DNA of 37,374 nucleotides from Corallococcus praedator (lineage in GTDB: Bacteria; Myxococcota; Myxococcia; Myxococcales; Myxococcaceae). The position numbers and the translations under genes were made by a program. Location of the stretch: positions 1 to 37,374 of the forward strand of contig NZ_RAWI01000044.1 in assembly GCF_003612125.1 (NCBI RefSeq). Reading direction: 5' to 3'. The notes beneath the pieces were generated by a model, which saw only the letters and a program-made list of their open reading frames with translations, was not told where the DNA came from and ran no database searches. This document shows positions 1 to 8,500 of this stretch, piece after piece (position 1 is the first letter of the stretch; every line of letters starts with the position of its first letter).

Positions 1-35
1 GCCCCCTCCCGTGCACGGCACCCCCGTCGCATCCC

Positions 36-40
36 AGGAG
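36..40 (+). promoter_or_regulatory. Ribosome binding site of the FAAL-NRPS gene
   Basis: AGGAG lies 8 nt before the ATG at 49 and fixes that start. A perfect 10-bp palindrome, CCGTGCACGG, sits just upstream at 9-18. It could be an operator, but too little upstream DNA is present to judge, and no promoter is visible. Confidence 0.55.
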
Positions 41-48
41 TCGCGTCC

Positions 49-3000
49 ATGCTCAGCGGCACGCCGTCCGGTTCTCCTCCGGCCCCCGACCTTTCGTTTT
101 CCACGCTGGTGGAATTGCTGCGCGTCCGCGCCCGGGACCAGGGGGACCGCCGTGGCTTCACGTTCCTGCTGGACGGGGAGACGGACGAAGCGCACCTGAC
201 GTACGCGGAGCTGGACCAGAAGGCGCGGGCCATCGCGGCGGCGCTCCAGGCGCGCGGGGCCCAGGGCCAGCGGGCGCTGCTGCTGTATCCGCCCGGACTG
301 GACTACATCGCCGGGTTCTTCGGCTGTCTGTACGCGGGCGTCATCGCGGTCCCCATCTATCCGCCGGACCCGATGCGGCTCACGCGCACGCTTCCTCGCC
401 TGCTGGCCATCAGCCAGGACGCGCAGGCCACCATCGCCCTCACCACCGACTTCATCTACGGCATGGGGGAGATGCTCTTCGAGCAGGCGCCGGAGCTGCG
501 CGAGCTGCACTGGATCGCCACCGACACGCTGGACGCGGAGGTCGCCGAAGGCTGGCGCGACCCCGGCGTGGCCACCGACACGCGGGTGTTCCTCCAGTAC
601 ACCTCCGGCTCCACGTCGTCGCCCAAGGGCGTGGTGCTCACGCACGGCAACCTGCTGCACAACTCGAAGCTGATCCATTCGTGCTTCGGGCACTCGACGG
701 ACAGCCAGGGCGTCATCTGGCTGCCGCCGTACCACGACATGGGGCTCATCGGCGGCATCATCCAGCCGCTGTTCGGCGGCTTCCCGGTGACGCTGTTCTC
801 GCCGGTGGACTTCCTCAAGCGCCCCATGCGCTGGCTGGAGGCCATCTCCCGCTACAAGGCCACGACGAGCGGCGGGCCCAACTTCGCGTTCGACCTGTGC
901 GTGCGCAAGTCCACGCCGGAGGAGCGCGCGAAGCTGGACCTGAGCCACTGGGACCTCGCGTTCAACGGCGCGGAGCCCATCATGCCGGACACGCTCCGGC
1001 GCTTCGCGGAGGCCTTCGGTCCCCAGGGGTTCCGCTCGGAGGCCATCTATCCCTGCTACGGCCTGGCGGAGGGCACGCTCATCGCCTCCGGCGGTGACAA
1101 GCGCGAGCTGCCCGTGCAGCGCACCGTGGACGCGGGCGCGCTGAAGGACAACCGCGTGGTGGCCGCCGAACCCGCGCGGAAGGGCGCCCAGACGCTGGTG
1201 GGCTCCGGCCGCAACCTCACGGACCAGCAGCTCGTCATCGCGCACCCGGAGACGGGCAAGCCGCTGCCGCCGGGACAGGTGGGGGAGATCCGCGTCGCCG
1301 GGCCCAGCATCGCCCAGGGCTACTGGGGCCGCGCCGAACAGACGCAGGTGACCTTCCAGCAGCCGCTCACCGGCACGTCCGACGCGACGACGTTCCTGCG
1401 CACGGGCGACCTGGGCTTCCTGGATGGCGGCGAGCTGTTCGTCACCGGGCGCCTGAAGGACCTCATCATCATCCGAGGGCGCAACCACTACCCGCAGGAC
1501 ATCGAGCGCACGGTGGAGTCGAGCCACCCCGCCATCCGCCCGGGCTGCACCGCGGCGTTCTCCATCGAGCTGGAGGACGAGGAGCGCCTCATCGTCGTGA
1601 CGGAGGTGGACCGGCGCGCGGTGGAGAAGGCCGGCGTGGACCTGGAGGCCCTGACGCAGGGCATCCGGCAGGCCGTCGCGGCCGGACACGACCTCCAGGC
1701 CCAGGGCGTGGTGCTGCTGGGACCGGGCGCCATCCCGAAGACGTCCAGCGGGAAGATCCAGCGCTTCGCCACCCGCGCGGAGTACGTCGCGGACACGCTG
1801 GAGGCCCTGCACAAGAGCATCCTCGCCGCGCCCACCGCCGCCGCCGCGCCCGTGACGCCGGAGCCCTCCGTCGCGGAGGCCGCCGCCCCTGTCGCGCCGG
1901 TGGGCCCGGACGCCAGCCTGCTCAACAAGATGCTGGCGGTGGTGCAGGACCCCGCCGCGCGCCGCGCGATGGTGACGGTGTTCCTCCAGGAGCAGGCGGC
2001 CCTGGTGCTGCGGCTGCCCACCGCGCTGGTGGACGTGGAGAAGCCGCTGCATGCCTACGGCGTGGACTCGCTGATGGCGGTGGACTTCAAGAGCGCCGTG
2101 GACGCCGGGCTGGGCCTGGACCTGCCGCTGTCGGACGTGCTCCAGGGCGTGTCGCTCGCCCAGTTGGCGCAGACGGTGGTGAAGCTGCTGGCGGCGCCCC
2201 GTTCCGAGCAGTCCTCGAACCCGGTGGCGGCGGACTCCGGCACGGGGGATGCGCCCCTGTCCGGCGGTCAGCAGGCCCTGTGGTTCATGCACCAGTTGGC
2301 GCCGGACAGCGCCGCCTACCACGTGCCCGTCGCGGTGCGCGTGCGCGCGGTGCTGGATGCGCAGGCCCTGAAGGGCGCCTTCGAGGCGTTGGTCTCCCGA
2401 CACCCCGCCCTGCGCACCACGTTCGTGATGGCGGCCACCGGCCCCGTGCAGCGCGTGCACGCGGAGCTGGCGCCGGACTTCGTCACCACCGACGCGAAGG
2501 GCTGGAGCGACGACCAGGTGCTGGAGCACCTGTCCGCCGAGGCCCGCCGCCCGTTCGACCTGGAGAAGGGGCCGCTCTTGCGCGTGCGGCTGGTGTCGCG
2601 CGCGGCGGATGACCACGCGCTGCTCATCGCCATGCACCACGTCGTCACCGACTTCTGGTCGCTGGCGGTGATGGCGGAGGAATTGGACGCGCTCTACCCG
2701 GCGCTGCGGCTGGGCCGGCGGCCCACGCTGGCGGCGCCCGCGCGCACCTACGCGGACTACGCGCGCTGGCAGGCGGAGATGCTCGCCGGGGCGCGCGGAC
2801 AGGCGCTGGAGAAGTACTGGCGCGAGCAGCTCTCCGGGACGCTGCCGGTGCTGGACCTGCCCACGGACCACCCACGTCCCCCGGTGCAGACCTTCAACGG
2901 CCGGGTGCACACCCGCCGCCTGGACGCGGGCATCACCGCCGCGGTGAAGTCGCTGGCGCGCGACCACGGCGCCACGCCCAACATGGTGCTCCAGACGGCC

Positions 3001-5493
3001 TTCCAGGCCCTGTTGCACCGCTACACCGGCCAGCAGGACTTCACGCTCGGCGTGGTGAGCGCGGGCCGTGGGCGCGCGGAGCTTGCGGGCATCACCGGCT
3101 ACTTCGTCAACCCGCTGGTGGTGCGCACGCGGCCGTCCCCTTCCCTGTCCTTCACGGACTACCTGGCCCAGACGCGCCAGACGATGCTGGGGGCGCTGGA
3201 GCACCAGGACTACCCCTTCAGCGCGCTGGTGGACCGGCTGCAGCCGGTGCGCGACCAGAGCCGCTCGCCGCTGTTCCAGGTGATGTTCGTCTACCAGCGC
3301 GCGTCCAAGCTGGATGAGCGCGGCCTCACGCCCTTCGCCCTGGACATCCCGGGCGCGCGCGCCACCGTCGCGGGCCTGCCCATCGAATCGCTGGTGCTGT
3401 CGCACGGCGGCGCGCAGTTCGACCTCACGCTCACCATGGGCGAGGCGGACGGCGAGCTGGTCGCCTCCTTCGAGTACAACACCGACCTCTTCGACGCGGG
3501 CACCATCGAGCGCATGTCCGGGCACCTGCGCACGCTGCTCGCGGGCATCGCCGCGCAGCCGCGCCGCGCCCTCTCCCGGCTGCCGCTGCTCACCCGCGAA
3601 GAGCAGCACCAGTTGCTCGAAGGCTGGCGCGGCCCGCGCGTGGCGCTCACCGACGCGGACATGCTGCCCGCGCTCTTCGCCACCCAGGTAGCGCGCACGC
3701 CGGACCACGTCGCGGTCCTCTTCAAGGACTCGCAGCTCACCTACCGCGAGCTGGCGGAGCGCTCCGGCCAACTGGCCGGGTGGCTGCGCGGCTCGGGCGT
3801 GAAGCCGGGCGACATCGTCGGCATCTGCCTGGAGCGCTCCGTGGAGACGCTGGTGTCCGTGCTGGCCGTGATGGCCACGGGCGCGGCGTACGTCCCCATC
3901 GACCCGGCCTACCCCTCCGAGCGGGTGGCCTTCGTCCTGACGGACACGAAGGCGCCGGTGCTCCTCACCCAGTCCTGGCTCCAGCGCACGCTGCCCGCGG
4001 GCACGTCCGCGCGCACGCTGTTCGTGGACCAGCCGCTGGACGGCGCGCTGTCCGTGCAGGCCGCCGCGCCGGTGCGGGCTGGCGACCTGGCGTGCGTCGT
4101 CTACACGTCCGGCTCCACCGGTCAGCCCAAGGGCGTGATGCTGGAGCACGGGGGCCTTTCGAACCTGGTGCGCTCGTTCGTGGAGTCGTATGCGCCCACG
4201 GCGAAGGACCGGATGCTGCCGCTCACGTCGGTGGCCTCCGCCAGCTTCGTGGGCGAAATCCTCCCGCTGCTGTGCACGGGTGGCGCGCTGGTGCTGCCCA
4301 CCGAGGATGAGATCCTCGACCAGGAGAAGCTCTTCCAGCTCATCACCCGCCACACCGTCACCATCGTGAGCACGGTGCCCGCGGTCATCGCGGGGCTCAA
4401 CGCGCGCCTGGAGGAGCTGCCGCCCCTGCGGCTGGTCCTCTCCGGCGGCGAGGCGCTGGTGGCCAGCGACGTGGAGAAGCTGCTCGCCACGACGCCGGTG
4501 GTGAACGGCTACGGCCTCACGGAGACGACGGTGTGCACGACCTACCACCGGATGGCGGTGGAGGACCTCCAGGGCCACGCGTGGGTGCCCATCGGCCGGC
4601 CCATCATCAACACGGACGTGTACGTGCTGGACGCGGAGCGCAACCTGCTGCCCGTGGGCACGCCCGGCGAGCTGTACGTGGGCGGACTGGGGCTGGCGCG
4701 CGGCTACTGGAGCCGGCCGGAGCTCACCGCCGAGCGCTTCGTCGAAAATCCGTTCCACCCGGGCGAGCGGCTCTACCGCACGGGCGACCGCGCGCGCTGG
4801 CTGCCGGATGGCGTGCTGACGTTCCTGTCCCGCGCGGATGATCAGGTGAAGATCCGCGGCTTCCGCATCGAATTGGGTGAGGTGGAGGCCGCCGTGCGCC
4901 GCCACCCCGCCGTGCGCGACGCGTTCCTGATGGCGCGCGAGGACTCGCCGGGCGACAAGCGGCTGGTCGCGTACCTGGTGCTATCGGAGCCCGCGCCCAC
5001 GCACACGGACCTGAGCACCTTCCTCGCGGAGGCGCTGCCGCCGTACATGCTGCCGTCCGCGTACGTGCCGCTGTCCGCGCTGCCCCTGTCCACGAACGGC
5101 AAGGTGGACACGAAGGCGCTGCCCGCGCCGGAAGGAGCCCGGCTCGCGTCCGCCGTGGCCTACGCCCAGCCGCAGAGCGCGGTGGAGCGCAGCGTGGCCG
5201 CCATCTGGCAGGCGGTGCTGAAGGTGGAGCGCGTGGGCCTGCACGACAACTTCTTCGAGCTGGGCGGCAACTCGCTGCTCATCGCGCAGGCGCACCGGCG
5301 GATGCGCGAGGAGCTGGGCGCGGACCTCGCGCTGGTGGACATGTTCAAGTTCACCACCGTGAGCGCGCTCGCGCAGCACCTGGCGAACAAGGGCGAGGAC
5401 TCCGGCGCCGCCTCCCAGAAGATCAAGGACGAGGCGGAGCGCCGCAGGGCCGCCCAGGCACGGCGTCAGCAGACGCGCGGCCGCGGCAAGTAA
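49..5493 (+). CDS. Hybrid NRPS loading protein: FAAL-ACP-C-A-PCP
   Basis: 1814 aa. The first ~600 residues are a fatty acyl-AMP ligase: the P-loop TSGSTSSPKG near residue 185, FAAL-style RTGDLGF and GRLKDLIIIRGRNHYPQD, and a closing PKTSSGKIQR. Such enzymes activate a free fatty acid as acyl-AMP and load it onto the adjacent ACP (~635-710, GVDSL, Ser674). Next come a condensation domain (~738-1170, HHVVTDFW at 863-870), an adenylation domain (~1190-1690) and a PCP (LGGNSL, Ser1742). The A-domain pocket, aligned gap-free to GrsA, reads Ala1398 Ser1399 Gly1402 Ser1441 Leu1464 Gly1466 Gly1487 Val1495 Cys1496 Lys1685. The usual Asp is absent, so the substrate is not predicted. An Arg-rich tail after the PCP looks like a docking segment. 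AGGAG at 36-40 supports the ATG at 49. Likely the first enzyme of the line; the substrate chain length is unknown. Confidence 0.95.
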   Translation: MLSGTPSGSPPAPDLSFSTLVELLRVRARDQGDRRGFTFLLDGETDEAHLTYAELDQKARAIAAALQARGAQGQRALLLYPPGLDYIAGFFGCLYAGVIAVPIYPPDPMRLTRTLPRLLAISQDAQATIALTTDFIYGMGEMLFEQAPELRELHWIATDTLDAEVAEGWRDPGVATDTRVFLQYTSGSTSSPKGVVLTHGNLLHNSKLIHSCFGHSTDSQGVIWLPPYHDMGLIGGIIQPLFGGFPVTLFSPVDFLKRPMRWLEAISRYKATTSGGPNFAFDLCVRKSTPEERAKLDLSHWDLAFNGAEPIMPDTLRRFAEAFGPQGFRSEAIYPCYGLAEGTLIASGGDKRELPVQRTVDAGALKDNRVVAAEPARKGAQTLVGSGRNLTDQQLVIAHPETGKPLPPGQVGEIRVAGPSIAQGYWGRAEQTQVTFQQPLTGTSDATTFLRTGDLGFLDGGELFVTGRLKDLIIIRGRNHYPQDIERTVESSHPAIRPGCTAAFSIELEDEERLIVVTEVDRRAVEKAGVDLEALTQGIRQAVAAGHDLQAQGVVLLGPGAIPKTSSGKIQRFATRAEYVADTLEALHKSILAAPTAAAAPVTPEPSVAEAAAPVAPVGPDASLLNKMLAVVQDPAARRAMVTVFLQEQAALVLRLPTALVDVEKPLHAYGVDSLMAVDFKSAVDAGLGLDLPLSDVLQGVSLAQLAQTVVKLLAAPRSEQSSNPVAADSGTGDAPLSGGQQALWFMHQLAPDSAAYHVPVAVRVRAVLDAQALKGAFEALVSRHPALRTTFVMAATGPVQRVHAELAPDFVTTDAKGWSDDQVLEHLSAEARRPFDLEKGPLLRVRLVSRAADDHALLIAMHHVVTDFWSLAVMAEELDALYPALRLGRRPTLAAPARTYADYARWQAEMLAGARGQALEKYWREQLSGTLPVLDLPTDHPRPPVQTFNGRVHTRRLDAGITAAVKSLARDHGATPNMVLQTAFQALLHRYTGQQDFTLGVVSAGRGRAELAGITGYFVNPLVVRTRPSPSLSFTDYLAQTRQTMLGALEHQDYPFSALVDRLQPVRDQSRSPLFQVMFVYQRASKLDERGLTPFALDIPGARATVAGLPIESLVLSHGGAQFDLTLTMGEADGELVASFEYNTDLFDAGTIERMSGHLRTLLAGIAAQPRRALSRLPLLTREEQHQLLEGWRGPRVALTDADMLPALFATQVARTPDHVAVLFKDSQLTYRELAERSGQLAGWLRGSGVKPGDIVGICLERSVETLVSVLAVMATGAAYVPIDPAYPSERVAFVLTDTKAPVLLTQSWLQRTLPAGTSARTLFVDQPLDGALSVQAAAPVRAGDLACVVYTSGSTGQPKGVMLEHGGLSNLVRSFVESYAPTAKDRMLPLTSVASASFVGEILPLLCTGGALVLPTEDEILDQEKLFQLITRHTVTIVSTVPAVIAGLNARLEELPPLRLVLSGGEALVASDVEKLLATTPVVNGYGLTETTVCTTYHRMAVEDLQGHAWVPIGRPIINTDVYVLDAERNLLPVGTPGELYVGGLGLARGYWSRPELTAERFVENPFHPGERLYRTGDRARWLPDGVLTFLSRADDQVKIRGFRIELGEVEAAVRRHPAVRDAFLMAREDSPGDKRLVAYLVLSEPAPTHTDLSTFLAEALPPYMLPSAYVPLSALPLSTNGKVDTKALPAPEGARLASAVAYAQPQSAVERSVAAIWQAVLKVERVGLHDNFFELGGNSLLIAQAHRRMREELGADLALVDMFKFTTVSALAQHLANKGEDSGAASQKIKDEAERRRAAQARRQQTRGRGK

Positions 5494-5534
5494 CCGACGA
5501 CTTTCAGTCACCCCAGGTTTCGAAGGACGGCTCC

Positions 5535-8500
5535 ATGAGCACTGACACCCTCTCCGAAGTGGAAGGCATCGCGGTCATCGGCCTGGGCGGACGCCTGCCC
5601 GGCGCGAAGACCATCGCCGAGTTCTGGAAGAACCTCACCGGCGGCGTGGAGAGCATCACCTTCTTCACCGACGAGGAGCTCATCGCCGAAGGCGCGGACC
5701 CGGCCATGGTGCGCGCGCCCAACTACGTGAAGGCGCGCGGCACGCTGGGCGACACGGACCAGTTCGACGCGGCCTTCTTCGGCATGAACCCGCGCGAAGC
5801 GGCGCTGATGGATCCGCAGCACCGCGTCTTCCTGGAGTGCGCCTGGGAGTCCATGGAGCACGCGGGCTACAGCCCGGAGCGGCAGCCCGGCCGCGTGGGC
5901 GTGTTCGGCGGCATGAGCATGAACACGTACCTGCTCTCCAACCTGTACTCGCACCTGGCGCACGTCGCGTCGGTGGAGAGCCTCCAGGCGTCCATCGGCA
6001 ACGACAAGGACAGCCTGACGACGGAGGTCGCGTACCGGATGGACCTGAAGGGTCCCGCCGTCACGGTCCAGTCCTCGTCCTCCACGTCGCTCACCTGCAT
6101 CCACTACGCCTGCCAGAGCCTGCTGTCGTTCGAGTGCGACATGGCCCTGGCAGGAGGCGTGTCCATCCACTTCCCGGAGAAGGCGGGCTACCTGTACCAC
6201 GAGGGTGGCACCACGGCGCCGGACGGCCACTGCCACACCTTCGACGCGGAGGCTGAAGGGTTCGTCGCCGGCCACGGCGCGGCGGTGGTGACGCTCAAGC
6301 GCCTGTCGGACGCGCTCAAGGACGGGGACACCGTCTACGCCGTCGTGCGCGGCTCGGCGGTGAACAACGACGGCTCGCAGAAGGTCAGCTACATGGCCCC
6401 GGCCGTCGCGGGGCAGGCGGAGGTCATCGCGCTGGCGCAGGCTGTGGCGAACGTGGAGCCGGACACCATCGGCTACGTGGAGGCGCATGGCACCGCGACC
6501 AAGGTGGGCGACCCCATCGAGGTGGCGGCGCTCACGCAGGCGTTCCGCCAGGGCACGGACAAGAAGAACTTTTGCGCGCTGGGGTCGGTGAAGAGCAACA
6601 TCGGTCACCTGGACTCGGCGGCGGGCGCGGTGGGCTTCATCAAGGCGGCGCTGTCGCTGCACCACAAGCAGATCGTCCCCAGCCTCAACTTCAAGACGCC
6701 CAACCCGGCGTGCGACTTCCCCAACAGCCCGTTCTACGTGAACACGGAGCTGCGCGACTTCCCCAAGGGCGCCACGCCGCGCCGCGCGGGCGTCACGTCG
6801 CTGGGCATGGGCGGCACCAACGCGCACGCCATCCTGGAAGAGGCGCCGGAGTTGCCCGCCACCGACAAGCCCCGGCGCCCCGCGCAGGTGGTGCTGCTGT
6901 CGGCGCGCACGGAGGCCTCCCTGGAGGTCGCCACGGACCGGCTGGCCGCGCACCTCAAGGAGCACCCGGCCACGGAGCTGGCGGACGTGGCGTACACACT
7001 CCAGTTGGGCCGCAAGCGCTTCGGCAAGCGGCGCGCGGTGGTGGCGCGCACGACGGCGGACCTGGTCGCGGCGCTGGAGGAGCGCACGCCGGGCCGCGTG
7101 TTCAGCGGCACCGCGGAGAACAGCGGCCGTCCGGTGATGTTCATGTTCTCCGGGCAGGGCTCGCAGTACGTGGAGATGGGCAAGGGCCTGTACGAGTCGG
7201 AGCCCCTCTTCCGCGCCCAGGTGGACACCTGCGCGGAGAAGCTCAGGCCGCACCTGGGCCTGGACCTGCGCACCGTGCTGTACCCGTCCGCGGAGTCGCG
7301 CGAGCTGGCCTCGGAGCGCCTCAAGCAGACGGGCCTCACCCAGCCCGCGCTGTTCGTCATCGAGTACGCGCTCGCGAAGCTCTGGGAGTCCTGGGGCGTG
7401 ACGCCGCACGCGATGGTGGGCCACAGCATCGGTGAGTACGTGGCCGCGTGCCTCGCGGGCGTCTTCACCCTGGACGACGCGCTGGCGCTGGTCGCCGCGC
7501 GCGGCCGCCTGATGCAGTCGCTGCCCACGGGCGCGATGCTCGCGGTGTCCCTGCCGGAAGAGCACGTGACGCCGATGCTGCCCGCCGGCCTGTCCGTGGC
7601 GGCGGTGAACAGCCCGTCCACCTGCGTCGTCGCCGGCCCCACCCCGCTGGTGGACGCGTTCGTGGAGACGCTCAAGCTGCAAGGCATCAACAGCTCGCGG
7701 CTGCACACGTCGCACGCGTTCCACTCCGCGATGATGGACCCCATCCTGGACGCCTTCCGCGAGGCGGTGCGCAAGGTGGCCCGGCAGGCGCCGAAGAAGC
7801 CGTACCTGTCCAACGTCACCGGCACCTGGGTGACGTCCGAGGAGGCCACGAGCCCGGACTACTGGGCCAAGCACCTGCGCGGCGCGGTGCGCTTCGCGGA
7901 CGGCGTGGCGGAGCTGATGAAGGAGTCGGACGCCATCCTGCTGGAGGTCGGCCCGGGCAACACGCTGGCCACGCTGGCGCGGCAGCATCCGGACAAGGGC
8001 GCGCGGCATGCGCTGCTCAACTCGCTGCGCCACCCGAAGGAGCAGCACGCGGACCTGGACTACGCGCTGGGCACGCTGGGCCGGCTGTGGCTGGAGGGCG
8101 TGGAGGCGGACTGGGACGCGTTCCGGGGCGAGGAGCGCCGCCGCCGCATCGCGCTGCCCACGTCCCCCTTCGAGCGTCAGCGCCACTGGGTGGACCCGCG
8201 CAAGGAGACCCCCGCCGTCGACGGCGAGCGCGCCGAGTGGGTGTCCGCGGATCAGAAGCAGCCCGTGGCCCGCTGGTTCTACCTGCCGTCGTGGCAGCGC
8301 TCCCTGCCGCCCCCGAAGAGCGCCTGGAGCGAGAAGAAGGCCTCCTGGTGGCTGTTCCTGCCCGACGAGGCGGAAGGTCTGGGCGCGCGGCTCGCGCTGA
8401 AGCTGGGCGAGGCCGGACAGGACGTGCTGCGCATCACCCCGGGCGCCGTCACGTCGAAGCGCGACGAGCACCACTGGACGCTGGCGCTGGGCGGTGAAGG

